Shown here piece by piece: positions 52,374-64,000 of a stretch of 64,000 nucleotides of DNA. The DNA comes from Choanephora cucurbitarum (taxonomy: Eukaryota; Mucoromycota; Mucoromycetes; Mucorales; Choanephoraceae). The position numbers were made by a program, and so were the translations under genes. The notes under the pieces are model-generated. The model was given only the letters and a program-made list of their open reading frames with translations. It searched no databases and was not told the DNA's origin. The stretch's first letter is position 1. Each line of letters begins with the position of its first letter. The stretch is taken from positions 1-64,000 of the forward strand of contig JAIWNI010000050.1 of assembly GCA_025331435.1 (NCBI GenBank), in the 5' to 3' direction.

Positions 52374-53060
52374 ATTTATTTAACATCATGTCATTTCACT
52401 ACTGCTGTTTTTCCAAAAGAAAAAAGTTGGGACGTGTTTGAAAAAGAGAAGAAAAATAAACCCCAAAGAAAAAAAAAAAGGCTTCGTCTTTCAAGTGGGA
52501 TTAGAAGAGAAGAAGGCGAAAAAGGAGAGGCACGCTTTTTGTCGATACCTTTTACACTATCTTAAATAGTTTTTTTTATCGCGACTATTCTATGTAGGGC
52601 TCTCTTGTTTCATCAAAAGGCAAGAAGGACAAAGATAAATTGAAAATGACCTATCCTTATACGCGCATAATTTAACAGAAGGGACGCGTCTCTCTTTCTT
52701 GTTGAAGAGATGTCTGAGTTTCAATACCCGAAATAGGTGGTCATAATAGAAGTTTATCTCAACCAGGCTTTGTTGGCAATGAAAGATCCCATAGATAAAC
52801 AAAGACAGCACTGTTTAGATTTTGCTTATAAACATATGAATCTTGTTGAATGAGAGCGTGTGAGTATTCTCCTTGTTTGAAACAAGCACATCAGAATGAA
52901 AGTGGAATAGCTCTCTCTGCATGACAGATCAAACTAGGTTACACAGACTTCAAACTGACAACCTGCCAAATAGAGCCATGACGGCCTTTTAAACTCTTGT
53001 TCATCTTATGCAACCATTTTTTTATTTTTCTTTCTGTTTCTTTCATTTTCTTTTACTTTC
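52374..53060. other. Intergenic (about 690 bp)
   Basis: H3 3' flank and promoter of the glycerol-3-phosphate dehydrogenase gene. A second ACGCGT is at 52684-52689. A pyrimidine-rich block (53020-53058) leads into the ATG. No coding exon. Confidence 0.45.
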
Positions 53061-54230
53061 ATGTCTACTCAACAAAAACAACGTATTACTATCATTGGCT
53101 CCGGTAATTGGTAAGTTCATTCACCTATCCTTAGTTCACGCTTCCTTATAAAACACATAAAAAATAGGGGATCTGCCATTGCTCGAGTCTGTGCAGCCAA
53201 TGCACGTAAATTCTCTGATACATTCGAACCCGAAGTCCGTATGTGGGTCTATGAAGAACACATCGACGGTCAAAACCTGACTGATATCATCAACCAAAAA
53301 CACGAAAATGTCAAATACCTCCCCGGCATCCACCTGGGCGACAATGTCAAGGCCATACCAGACGTCAAGGAAGCTGCCAAGGACACCAACATCTTGGTCT
53401 TTGTCTTACCTCATCAATTCGTCTATGGTGTTTGCGAAACACTTCGTGACGTCATTCCCAAAGAGAATTGCCGTGCTATCTCCTTGATCAAAGGCCTGGA
53501 TTACCGAGATGAAAACCTCTTGATCTTTTCAGAAGAGATCGAAAAGATCTTGGGCATTCACTGTGCTGCCTTGAGTGGAGCCAACATTGCGTCCGAAGTG
53601 GCTGAAGAACAATTTGGCGAGGCAACCATTGCCTGTCGTGAATCAAGTGATGGTGACTTGTTCTTGAAGTTGTTCCATACAGACTATTTTGATATTACCG
53701 TCATTGGTGATTGGCGAGGTCTTCAGGTCTGTGGCGCCTTGAAGAATGTGGTTGCCTTGGGTGCAGGTATCAGTGAAGGTCTCAAGTATGGTAACAATAC
53801 GCGTGCGGCTGTCATTCGACGTGGTCTTGTTGAAATGAGAAAGTTTGGAAAGAGCTTCTTTGGTGGTGTTCATACAGAAACCTTTTTCGGTAATTGAAAC
53901 GTACTCACTCTGTAATTTCATATACTTAGCTGTTTCTCTATAGAATCATGTGGAGTAGCCGATTTAATCACGTCTTGTTCTGGTGGTCGTAATAAGAAAG
54001 TGGCAGCTGCCTTTGTTCAGTCAGACAAGTCAATTGAAGACATTGAAAAGGAAATGCTGAATGGTCAAAAGTTACAAGGCACAACAACGTCACAAGAAGT
54101 ATTTAACTTTTTGAAGGCAAGAGATATGCTGGATGAGTTCCCACTCTTGACTACTGTCTATCGTATCATTTATGAAAAAGAACCTGCTGAATCAATTGCT
54201 CTCTGTCTTCGTACACATAAATTAGATTAA
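53061..54230 (+). CDS. GPD1: NAD-dependent glycerol-3-phosphate dehydrogenase
   Basis: Three exons (53061-53110, 53168-53889, 53944-54230) encode 352 residues. The Rossmann motif [16 protein letters not shown] is split by intron 1. Active-site and substrate motifs are [21 protein letters not shown] and [18 protein letters not shown] with the catalytic Lys, then [15 protein letters not shown]. It reduces dihydroxyacetone phosphate to glycerol-3-phosphate for glycerol, lipid and redox metabolism. No peroxisomal or mitochondrial signal is evident, so a cytosolic enzyme is likely. Confidence 0.97.
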
Positions 54231-54457
54231 ACTTCAATAGATCATTTGTTGTCAAAAATAATAAAAATGAGTCCTATTTGTGTGACAATTATAACAGCAT
54301 TGGGGTGAATAGAGGCTATGATGTTCACTCACAATCTCTTTTTTAGTCCCACTATTTTTTTTAAAAAAGGAAGTTTTATGACTCTTTTTTTTTTTTTTAA
54401 CCCGATGAAAACTCCCTTTATCCATAAGGCACTCTTTTTTCTTTTCTTTTTTTTTTC

Positions 54458-55733
54458 ATGTCTTTACGCAGTCTCACCAAACTACGTGGGTTTTCACCTA
54501 ACTTACGCCTTCCTCGTATTTCGCCTCTCTTACCCAGACAGACATGCTACTCAACTCGCACACAAACACCACCTCGGTCCATCCGTATTCCACCCTTACC
54601 CATCGCCCTTATCAGTGCAGGCTTCATCTGTCTCGGTATCGGCCTTTACGACCACTTGACGTCCGATATCCAATCGTTTCCCTCAGACGTCCGTCAATCC
54701 CTTCGAAAGGCACTCTATTACCAACAGACAAAGGACTTTCGTCTGTCTCTCAAATACTTTCAAGAGGCACTTGCCCTTGCCCTTGACTCACCCGATCTCG
54801 ACCCACACGGTGCTCCCTTGACAGGTATCATGATTCAGATGGGCGCCTTACAGGAAACCATGGATCAATTGCCTGAGGCCAGACAGACCTTGATCTTGGC
54901 CTTGCGCCATCTATTGCATCTTTCTGAAAATGACGATATCACCACCACTCAAGTGTCAGACAGTTACGGACGTCTGGAACAAAAGAAGATGATGGGTATT
55001 GCACAAAAGTTAGGAGATGTGGCAGTACGTCTGCATCGTTATGAAGAGGCAGAGAAGTGGTATGTTTGGTCTGTTGAGCATCTGCTTCAGTGGTCTTCTC
55101 GACCTATCTCAGACTATGGGGATTCAACTGAAGTCTTGTTTGATGCTGAACATATGCCTGATTGGTTGACCAAGACAGAGATCGGTGCTGCTTTAGAGGC
55201 ATTGGGTGGATTGTATGCTACACAGCATAAGCCAGGGTAAAATTTGGATCTATGCTTAGTATCCCTATCTAACTCACTTTTCTCTAGATTGGCCATTCAA
55301 CTCTATCTCAAGGCCTTGACCTTGACAGGCATGGTATCTTGTCAGGCCAGTGTGTTGATGAACAATCTGGCTGAGGCCTATGCTGGTTTAGGTCAATTTG
55401 AAGAAGCCAAGATGTGGGGACAAAAGGGACTGGATCTTGCACGTAACCCAAACACAAGTAAAGTCAACCAAGATGGTGCATTATGTGATGAAACATGTGG
55501 TGTCTTGCTCTTTAATATGGGCATGTTATTTGAGGTAACAGAAAATGCCAATCATCATTCTACTTTTTTTTTTACTTATGTTGAAATAGCAAACGAATGA
55601 CAAGTTAAAAGCAGAACAATTCTACAAAAGTGCTAAATTACATGGCCGAGAATTTAAACAGCCTGACTGTATTCAACAAGCAGATCGTGCTTTAAGACGT
55701 CTAACGTTTGAAAAGACAAGAGATGGTTTATAA
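54458..55733 (+). CDS. Mitochondrial TPR-repeat protein
   Basis: Three exons (54458-55236, 55288-55534, 55590-55733) encode 389 residues. An Arg/Ser-rich presequence (MSLRSLTKLRGFSPNLRLPR) and a single membrane segment (LPIALISAGFICLGIGL) suggest the mitochondrial inner membrane. Tetratricopeptide-like helices follow: ALYYQQTKDFRLSLKYFQEA, QKLGDVAVRLHRYEEAEKWY, MNNLAEAYAGLGQFEEAKMW and AEQFYKSAKLHGRE. The build resembles TTC19-type assembly or quality-control factors, but no family is certain. Its last codons overlap the end of the convergent gene. Confidence 0.8.
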
Positions 55734-56598
55734 AGAGGGGTATGTGCAATAAGAAATGGAATTCCAATCTTGTTTGATCTTGATCATCATTGGATCAAGT
55801 TCAGGTTCTTGATGCGTTTTGTATAAAGAAGTAGACATCATCATGTCATCAAAATATCTAAAGGAAGTTGGGGTAATTGTTGTCTTTACATGGTCTGTTG
55901 GGTTCAGTAGGTCTAGCAGATTTGATTTGGGCTGGTGTCTCTGTTGTAAGGTCACACCAAGATCAAAGCCAGTGGAAAAGGGTGAATAGTATTTTTGAAT
56001 CTGTTGACTGGAGAGTGCAGGAGATCCAGAAGGAGAACTGGTAACAATACTGTCATTGTCACTTAGACAAGGTAAATCTGGTTCAGAAAGTGGTTTTTGT
56101 TCAACATAATTATTGGGTATGACAGATACTGTCTTTTTCTTGTCTTTCTTCTTCTTTTTCTTGAGCATTGTAGATGGTTTTTTGGTCTTCTTGTTGACCA
56201 GTATCCATTCGTCTGTAGGCATAGTGGAGAAAGAGGTGATTGTTTGATTCTCTCGAGGTGGAATAGAAGAGGTTGGTTTGTCATTCTCCTTAGGGATTGC
56301 TGGGGTCTGAACCTCGGGACTGTCTGGGATAAGATTAGTGTCTCCTTTATAAGAAGCGATTAAATTAATTTGTTGAAGACACGAGTAACTGAATTGCTTT
56401 AAATCATAGGCTGATAACTATAAGCCAATGCAAAGTCAATGTTCTCCTTTCTTTATAGGAACCATGTTTCCTTACATGATAGATCCATGGCTGTAACTTG
56501 TCCTTATGTGCTTTTGACTTGAAACCCGTTGGAATAAGGCTTACTATCAGATACCAGACAAGCACAATCCATTCTGGAAAATAGGCTGTTACTGTCAT
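55728..56598 (-). CDS. Unrecognised protein with one N-terminal membrane segment
   Basis: Two exons (56598-56476 and 56396-55728) give 263 residues in frame. The N-terminus has a hydrophobic helix (FPEWIVLVWYLIVSLIPTGF); the rest is polar with a Lys-rich stretch (residues about 120-135) and PLSEPDLPCLSDNDS. The frame is also open upstream of the chosen Met into FSPLSLFYLERI, and a further open segment with a Met lies at 56837, so the true start may be upstream behind another intron. No family recognised. Its stop overlaps the TPR gene on the other strand. Confidence 0.5.
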
Positions 56599-56837
56599 GA
56601 TACGCTCAAGGTAAAAGAGAGAAAGAGGAGAGAAATCTATAAGAAAAAAGAAAAGAAAAAAAAAGGAGAGTGTAAAATTAGAATTAAATTTGATCCATAT
56701 ATTTTTGTACTTGCCTTTAAAAGTAATACCCTAATCAGGCTGTTACCACCGTCACTACATACCCAAAAAAGGAAAGTGAATTTGACATGTTGAAAGATGA
56801 TGATATAAAACTCAGAGTGTAATTGGATTTCTATCAT

Positions 56838-58437
56838 GATGAAATCGAACTTTTTATTTTCAAATAGAGTTCTCAGCCCTCCTTTTTTTTTAAAGAAATA
56901 AGTGTTGTTTATTTCCTTTGTTTTCGTCTTGATTGAATTAAAACGGAATCTTTGAATTATAAGCCCCCCTCCTCTTTACATCTTATTACACTTCAGGTAC
57001 CAATTTCATATATACATATTTACATCTCAGCCTATATCTGTCTGAATAATAAACTTTCAGTACTAAAATTCCTTATAACATAATGATGTTATTTTCAAAA
57101 ATTAGGGTTAAGCTATCTCCTCTTTTTTTTTTTGTGTATAAAAGGAGATAGTTAAATACACACACACAGAGAGAGAGAAAAAGGGTTGATTTATAGATAG
57201 TCTGATATTGATTTCCACATCTTATGTAGTGATATTATTTAAAAAAAATTACTTTCTAAAGAATAACATAACTCCTCTTTATTTTATTGCACAATAAATT
57301 CAACATTCATTATGCTTCTGTTTCACATTAAAATGTCTAGGAGAGAAGAAGAAGAGGAGGGGTTGAAATTAGCTTGTTTCACACTATTTCCAGAAATAGA
57401 TTGCGTATTCACCCTGAATTGCTATAACCTCTCAGTTGGCTGTTTATGTGAATGACTGTAGTTTAGAATAATGACAGAATCCTCAAGTAAAGACATTCGT
57501 TATTCTTGTAATTGGGACTTGTTTTGTTAATAGCTTTCTCTGTATGTCTTTATAGAGAGTGTTGTTTGATGTTGTATAGATACACTATTCTATGCAGATC
57601 ATCACAATCACTGCTGTATTCGTTCATAATCTCTCTCTCTAATACGCTTAAGGCACACTATGAACAAGTTATACCTGACATGAGAGCTTAGATAACAATA
57701 CCATTCCATTTGATAGAGAGAGAGAGAGAGGGAAAAGCTATAGCTACGAGGTATATTGCATAGACTTGTAACAAACATTCATTTAGCAAGGTTCAATCTT
57801 GTTAGATACTAAAGATAGAACAGCTTTTTGAAGCTAATGCAGAGTAGATAGTCTCTTATTCAAAGAATACAGGTATGAATGACTTTCTTGTTTAAATGCG
57901 CTTTTGTTCAAAGGCAATGATGCTTCTATCTTATTACCCATCTGTTGCATTCACAAAGAAATACAATTGAGATAAAAGAAATTCAGACTCTTCTATCCAA
58001 CTCTCTCTCTCAACAACAAGAGTTATCAGGTAGTAGTCCTTTCTCTCTCTGATGCTTATAATACTCTCTCTCTCTCTCTCTTATTGTCTAGACCATAGAA
58101 TGAAATTCATAGGCTTATGTTATCATGGAATGATAAAAATAGAATAACTGTTACACTTGGAGTGAAATCAATCAAACCATATGCATCTAGAAAAATAGAA
58201 GAACACAGTGTAAAACAGTGGCGCCTGTTGATCTCCTTAATTCTCCTAAATTCATTGTTGTTCTTGTGTACAACAGCAAGGTTGTTTCTCTAGCATGATC
58301 GTGTAACCCCTTAATAACACTGTCATTTTATAAGCTTTCTCCCTTCTCATCCCCCTTGTTTAGATTGATTTGACACGTTCTCTTAACCCCCCTTTTTTTT
58401 TAAACAGTAGATAATTCTCTCTTTTAATAAAAACCAA
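56838..58437. other. Gene-free region with microsatellites (1.6 kb)
   Basis: No exon with family resemblance. It contains CA and GA dinucleotide runs near 57160-57180, a GA tract at about 57713-57730, scattered CTCTCT runs, and a CT tract at about 58064-58081. Confidence 0.5.
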
Positions 58438-58865
58438 TTATGTTGTTGTCTTCTTCTTTCTTCTACCAGGATGTGGTGCACCATCCACTATTCTTCTCTG
58501 TAAGGCAAAGGCACCTTCTGATGAAATCACGACATCTGATGATATCATTTGAGTATAGAAATAACGTAATTCTAAAAGATAAACTTACTCTGAATCATAT
58601 CTGCCATACAATAACCACCTAAATTAGCCTGCCAAAAGTAAAAGTCTTTGATGAAATTGCCTGTTTGATGCAAGTTCTCAAGATCCTTTTGATGCTTTAA
58701 AGTAAGTGGACGGAATTCTTGTTCTTTCATGACACCCCATTCTGGGTGAGTTATTCTCTCTGATGTTGAAGAAGGCTGTCTTTGTTGCTGTTCTTCTGAC
58801 CAACCAGTAGTCACACCACTATTATACATTAAGCTATTTAAATTACTGTTGTTTGAATGTAACAT
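58438..58865 (-). CDS. Small unrecognised protein
   Basis: Two exons (58865-58589 and 58535-58438) give 124 residues in frame. The N-terminal part is Asn/Ser/Gln-rich. The middle is acidic-basic mixed (EFRPLTLKHQKDLENLHQTG) and has aromatic residues (FIKDFYFWQANLGGY). The C-terminus is basic (ALQRRIVDGAPHPGRRKKK). There is no signal peptide or membrane segment. The splice sites (gtaagt, ...catcag) and coding-like composition support it. Function unknown. Confidence 0.5.
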
Positions 58866-58910
58866 ATGATTATTTGTGTGTGTATATATATATTGAAAAA
58901 AAAAAGAAAA

Positions 58911-58934
58911 AGAAAGAAAGAAAGAAAGAAAGAA
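58911..58934. repeat. GAAA microsatellite
   Basis: About six AGAA/GAAA units followed by an A-run, between two small minus-strand genes. Confidence 0.8.
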
Positions 58935-59039
58935 AAAAAAATAGTTTTATCAGAATTTATTTGGATAGCATCGCATGATCTTACCCCCCCTTTCTTTTTT
59001 ATGACTCCCTCTTTTTTTTTGTCTCCTTAATCTGTTTAT

Positions 59040-59378
59040 TTATATAAAAAGGGCAATAAAATGAACTAGGCTTAGGTTGGCATAGTCTTCTTTTTGTATG
59101 CTATTGAAGATACGATAGATCATAAACAGGATCCATGCTGCACTGATCAACCAAACAAGATACTTTCTTCTGCTATCTCCAGTCACTAAACGACGTGCTT
59201 TTCTCTTTAATCTCTCTTGATCTCTCTTTCTTTTAGGCAATTCTTCTTCATTTCGGTATGACATCTTGAGTAACGGTAGATGTTTCTGTCCATTTCTGGA
59301 TCGAGTAATAGTAGATGGCATGGATATAGGCAAATGCCTTCGTTTTCTTGAAACGCGTTGATTTGTCTCTATATCCAT
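59040..59378 (-). CDS. Small basic protein with C-terminal membrane segment
   Basis: 112 residues, no intron. The N-terminal three quarters is very basic (RVSRKRRHLP, LPKRKRDQERLKRKARRL). A hydrophobic helix follows (KYLVWLISAAWILFMIYRIF), leaving about 18 lumenal residues ending HFIALFI, itself hydrophobic. The build suggests a tail-anchored ER or nuclear-envelope protein. No family recognised. Confidence 0.5.
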   Translation of the reverse strand: MDIETNQRVSRKRRHLPISMPSTITRSRNGQKHLPLLKMSYRNEEELPKRKRDQERLKRKARRLVTGDSRRKYLVWLISAAWILFMIYRIFNSIQKEDYANLSLVHFIALFI

Positions 59379-59562
59379 TATGTTGAAATAAAAATGAATA
59401 AAAAAAATAAAAATAAAGCAACTTTCATTCTATTCATACTCCGATACACACACACACACAAAGAAAACGCTCAGACCCAAACAACATGTGTTCTGTGGTG
59501 CACTTGTTTTGGTAAAAACCTTTGGTATGACTGTCTTTCTACAATGGCAAAAACACAGTAAT
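59379..59562. other. Intergenic before the retroelement
   Basis: A-rich sequence with a CA dinucleotide run near 59446-59460. No gene seen. Confidence 0.4.
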
Positions 59563-59817
59563 TGTGTGATGCTACACCATACACCTCAAAAACCATAAAA
59601 CCACAGTAACCCACTTTATCCCACATCTTGTTTTTCTCTCTTTTTCATTCTATTTTAAATTATCTATTTCTCCACTTTACTTATATCGATTATCTCATTA
59701 CCAACATTTTGGTCAGTACAATTAACCAAATTATAGCTATATTTCATGTCTTAACCTTTATATTTTAATCCAGTTGGTAATTATTTTTTTGAATAAAACC
59801 CAGAACCACATATCATT
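59563..59817 (+). repeat. Probable 5' LTR (limits uncertain)
   Basis: AT-rich sequence beginning near a TGTGATG and ending just before a TGG primer-binding site. A polyadenylation-type AATAAA lies at 59792-59797, close to the 3' limit, as expected inside an LTR. The left limit is a guess because the partner LTR is outside the window. Confidence 0.4.
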
Positions 59818-59835
59818 TGGTGCCTTCTGCCAGAA
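59818..59835 (+). promoter_or_regulatory. Candidate primer-binding site
   Basis: TGGTGCCTTCTGCCAGAA starts with TGG, the complement of the CCA tail of a tRNA, about 76 bp before the gag start. That is the usual place for minus-strand DNA priming in Ty3-type elements. The primer tRNA is not identified. Confidence 0.5.
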
Positions 59836-59910
59836 GAATAGATTTCAAGAAGAGATAAGCTCAATCATTGTCAAATCTGATTCTATTCTCGCTGGATATT
59901 ATAATTAAAT

Positions 59911-62900
59911 ATGTTTGACGTCCCCAAGTTCGGTTCCAAGGATGACCCTGAATTGTGGATCTACAGATACAACAAGGCAGCGGCTATGAACAAGTGGGAT
60001 GACAAGACAAAACTCTTCTATGTAGATAACTGTTTCAAAGAAACTCTACAATTGTGGTTCATGCAACAAGACTTTCATAAATGGGAAGAATTCAAAACAG
60101 CCTTTCTACTCAAATTTACAAAAAGGGTCAACATTGATAAGCTCGTTTCAAGCATCATCAATCTGAAAATGACAAGCAATGAAACTATTTCGGATTATAT
60201 ATTAAGATTTGAAGGCCTTAAAAACAAATACCTACTTGAATCTGCCAAAAGAAAACAGCAAAAGAATATAAAAGCTGCTGATGATAAAGGCAAAGAACGT
60301 GAATCTAAAGAGGTTGTGGTCGACTCTCCGGAAGAAGATTTTATTGACTTACGCATTACAGAAAATGGTTTCTTGAATTATTTTATCAAAGGAATCCAAT
60401 CCAAATCAATGAAACGATTTTTAAGAACTGAAAAGCCAAGATCTCTCAAGGAAGCTTATGACATATTAGAAGAAGTTTATGGTCCTGAAAATACTGAAGA
60501 TTCTGATTCTCACACTGATGATGGTACCTCGTACGAAATCAATAGTTCGAGTGATGAATCTGAACATGATGTGAAACCTAGCACAAACAAGACGCCTTCT
60601 AAGAAACCAAACAAGAAAGACAGTAATAGTAGTTCTGCTACAGACACCGAAAAGAGTATGAGTCGATTAGTCAATGAATTTAAGAACATGACTCTTTTAA
60701 TTGGAGAACTCGTTACTAAAACAAATCAAAATGGCAACACCCCAATCAAAAATAACAAACCTTCATGTTGGAATTGTTTAACAAGTGATCATTTGACCAA
60801 AGACTGTACTAAACCATGCAAACTGTGCAACCAAAACGGCCACAAACACTATGAATGTACTCTCTATAAGAAAAACAAACCTACGAACAATGTTCAACAA
60901 GGCTCAGAATCAATGCTTATCGAAGAAATCCTGTTATCCGAAAAGAGAAAGATCAGTGATACCGACCTGGAAAATGTGAATGGCACGAGAAACGTAAGGG
61001 TATCTCGATCGGGCAAAACCGTGGAAACTCCTAACCTCAAACGGAGTACTGTTCGAACAAGTAGTAACAACCCCAAGGCCTTGATGTTGCCCTCCCTTGA
61101 ATCCGAACCTTATGTGCCGAAAAAAAGTAGTCGAGTTAAGAATCTTCAAGCCAGTCCTAATCATCCTTTTACAAGACCTACAAACAGTACTGATGTCAAC
61201 GCTATCAAAGCTAAAACAGAACAAATTTTAGATCGTCTATTCCATGACTCTAAACATGAACTTACGCTTGATGAGATTGCAGTGTTATCTCCTTCAGCAA
61301 GAACTGGTTTTAAGAGTAGGTTGACAAAGCCTCAGGTCAAGAAAATCAATGAAATTACCAATGCCATGGATAAGGACACAAGTGCATTGCTGGTTGAAAT
61401 CAACAATGAGTTACCTAAGGGTAAAAGCGCCCCTCGAACGAAAGGCTGGATAAATGGAGAACCTTGTGAGGTTATATTGGATGGAGGATGCACATCTTTT
61501 ATCATAAGTCTAAACTTTGCCAAACAACTGGGTATCCGTGAAGTCTATCCTATAAACACTACAGTCATGTTCGGTGATGGTGCCAGTCATTCGCCTGTTG
61601 GACTAATCAAAAATCTTCGTGTACAAGTGGGTGATTCTGAAGTATTATCGGTGGACGCACTTTGTTTTGACGTTACAAAATATAACTTTATTGTTGGACG
61701 CGAAGGCTTGCATTTACTGAAGATTGGTACCGATTGGGCTTCTCATTTCTGGTACATCAAGCGCGAGGAAGGAACGGTACCACTCGATACATATTATACT
61801 GAAGTGCCTACCAGAGAAACCATTGATACTGAAGATGAAATTGATCCACAAGATGATGACTATGAAGAAAATTTCGTAGATCAGGATGACGTTGAAGAAG
61901 GTTATCTCATCATTGAAGCTTCTGACGATGAAGACGAGGTGGTCCCACTTAAGCCAAATGATTCTAATAGATTTGGTCAACTCATTGATAACGTTAAAAA
62001 TCAAGATAATCTCAATAAAGAAGAAAAAGATGCGCTCGTCGCTCTACTATACAAGTACGAAGATTGTTTTGGAACTAATTATGAACATTTGTCACAAACA
62101 AACTTGTTGAAATTTCATGTGGACACGGGCAATGCCAAACCTATATATAAGAGACCGTATTCTTTCCTGTCCTTTTCTGAAAAAGAAGATCTGAAGAAAG
62201 ACTTGGAAGACATGGTCAACAATGGTATACTCACGCCTAACATGCATGTTCCTGGTACGGCTGAGCATTCGGGATGGTCATTTCCGTGCAGATACGTTCC
62301 CAAAAAGACTGGAGACAAACGCCTCATTTCCAACTTTCGAGAACTGAATGCTGTAACTGTGCGAGACACTTGGCCATTACCAAACGTGGTTGATGTCATA
62401 GAAAGTCTAGCCGGATCAAAGTGGTTCGCTGTACTCGATCTACTAAAAGCCTTTCAACAAATCGCTGTTGAAGAAAACTCTATCCCTAAATTAACTATCG
62501 CTACCCCATGGGGATCGTACTCCTACCGCTGTGTCCCCTTTGGCGTTTTGAACGGTCCTGCTGTCTTCAGTCGATGCGTGTTTCTTGCCATTCAACCCTT
62601 TCTTGGTAAATTCGCAACTAATTACCTTGACGATGTCACAATATACTCGAAGACTAAAGAGGAGCAGTTTGACTTCTTAGAAAAATTCTTTGCAAGAATG
62701 CGTGAAGTTAATTTAAAAATGAATGCCAACAAGTGTGAATTCTTTAAGAACAAGATCACATTACTTGGTTTTGAAGTGTCTGAACAAGGTATATCGCCTT
62801 CACCTTCTAAAATTGCAAAAATCCAAAACTTTCCTCGACCAAACAATGAAACAGCTATTCGTGCGTTCGTCAACTTATGTGGGTTTTATCGCAGGCATAT

Positions 62901-64000
62901 CCCAGGGTTTGCAGATATTGCCGCACCTATGAACGAATTATTGAAGAAGAAAAACCCGTTTATTTGGAACGAATCTTGTGAGAATTCGTTTGTTTCGTTG
63001 AAAGAATCATTGGTAAATGCGGTCGCTCTTGTTCTACCTGACGCAAACACAAAATATAATTTGTATTGTGATGCCTCTGAAGTGGGTATAGGAGCGTGCT
63101 TAGCTACTATGACTGAAGAAGGAGAACGTCCCGTGGTCTTTCTATCAAGAAAATTACAGCCTGCCGAAACTCGTTATCCAACGGTTGAAAAGGAACTTCT
63201 AGCCATAATTTACGCTCTCAAGAAACTCAGAAAGTACTTGCTTGACCGAGAATTTACATTATACTGTGACAACACAGCTGTATGTTATTTATTCAACAAA
63301 AATGAACCATCACAAAGACTACAACGATGGGTTATGTGTACTCAAGAATTTCAATTCAAAATTGTTCACTTACCGTCCACTAAAAACTCTGTCGCTGATG
63401 CCCTGTCGCGCTTCCCGCCTAAAACAATTGAAGATGACGAGGATGGCGAAGACTGTATTGATGCCTTGTTTGACCACTTACTAATGGAAGAAGGTGTTGA
63501 GCCTCAATACGAAACTTGGTTAAGCGATCTCATCTTTTATTTTAACTTTCCTGGGCATCCTCAAAACACTCCCAAGATTAAGCGATTATCCTTAAAATAC
63601 TTGTATCAAGATCACAAATTATATCGAAAGATTGGTATGAGATTTGTACTTGTACCTTCCATTACACAAAGACGAGCCATTATGAATGAAGTACATGATG
63701 GACATGGACACTACGGTGTTAATGCTTCCTGGGCAAGATTGTACAAGGACTACTGGTGGCCGTCATGTTACCAAGATATGCGCGAACATATCCGTACCTG
63801 CAGGGAATGTCAATTGTTTTCTACTCGTACCCCAAATGCTGCATTGTCTCGAGTACCCATCCATTACATCTTCGAACAATTTGCGTTGGATTTCGTAGGT
63901 CCTTTCACCAAGTCAAATGCAGATAACTACCACATTTTGGTCGCAGTTGAATGTTTTACTTGTTGGCCAATTGCCATTGCCACACCCAATACAGAAGCAA
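59911..64000 (+). mobile_element. Ty3/Gypsy retrotransposon gag-pol, open to the right edge
   Basis: One uninterrupted frame from ATG 59911 to the window edge, 1363 codons with no stop. Order of domains: gag with two CCHC zinc knuckles (CWNCLTSDHLTKDC and CKLCNQNGHKHYEC, from residue 287); an aspartic protease with ILDGGCTSF at about residue 522; reverse transcriptase (FAVLDLLKAFQQI, TNYLDDVTIYS with YLDD at 905-908); RNase H (YNLYCDASEVGIGACLA, EKELLAIIYALKKL); and integrase with an HHCC finger (HDGHGHYG near 1262, CRECQLF near 1297) and the first catalytic Asp in FALDFVGPF (1327). RT before integrase places it in Ty3/Gypsy. Gag and pol are fused without a frameshift. The protease has DGG where DSG or DTG is usual. 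It looks recent and possibly mobile. Confidence 0.93.

Noticed and set aside
53136..53921. Minus-strand open frames opposite glycerol-3-phosphate dehydrogenase
   Set aside because: Antisense shadows of a conserved enzyme.

Overview
The window is an AT-rich, intron-dense nuclear segment of a fungus. Nearly all genes carry short GT-AG introns (about 45-70 nt). The gene set (GH47 mannosidase, Ppo-type dioxygenase, peroxisomal MFE-2 ending in SKL, Crz1-like zinc finger, SWIM-type Mutator relic) fits an early-diverging fungus. I would guess Mucoromycota (Mucorales-like); that is inference from gene style, not a database match. I read about 35 protein genes, one decayed DNA transposon, one further pseudogene, and the 5' part of an LTR retrotransposon cut by the right edge. 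I saw no tRNA, rRNA or CRISPR.

Layout. 1-9.8 kb: mitochondrial malic enzyme (-, its 3' end lies outside the window), C2-plus-lipase protein (+), ALKBH1-like dioxygenase (+), and a nucleotidyltransferase-glucuronokinase fusion (-). 9.8-16.1 kb: a Crz1-like zinc-finger factor isolated between 1.9 kb and 3.0 kb of gene-free DNA. 16.1-28 kb: MFE-2 of peroxisomal beta-oxidation, a DIS3L2-like exoribonuclease, a UBZ-type zinc-finger protein, ribosomal proteins eL27 and uS2, Rab6/Ypt6, and a polytopic membrane protein. 28.3-32.0 kb: a frameshifted pseudogene, a stretch of degenerate repeats, and a broken Mutator-like transposase. 32.1-50.7 kb: small PPxY membrane protein, PRL-type phosphatase, anillin-like PH protein, ER alpha-mannosidase, mitochondrial CoA-type carrier, P2, RAD23, a small zinc finger, a fatty-acid dioxygenase, an F-box protein, and a divergent ALYREF-like/PCID2-like pair. 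50.7-59.4 kb: divergent histones H4 and H3, NAD-glycerol-3-phosphate dehydrogenase, a mitochondrial TPR protein and several unrecognised small proteins. 59.5-64 kb: LTR, primer-binding site and an uninterrupted gag-pol frame of a Ty3/Gypsy element that runs off the edge.

Functional links. Several neighbours share a theme. The ALYREF-like and PCID2-like genes both belong to mRNA export and share a 138-bp promoter. H4 and H3 share a promoter with ACGCG motifs. RPL27 and RPS0 sit in tandem. The glucuronokinase fusion would fit a cell wall built on glucuronic-acid polymers, as known for Mucorales. The Crz1-like factor carries a PxIxIT calcineurin-docking match.

Exon borders were placed by eye from splice consensus and reading phase. 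Most add up to intact frames; doubtful ones are marked.
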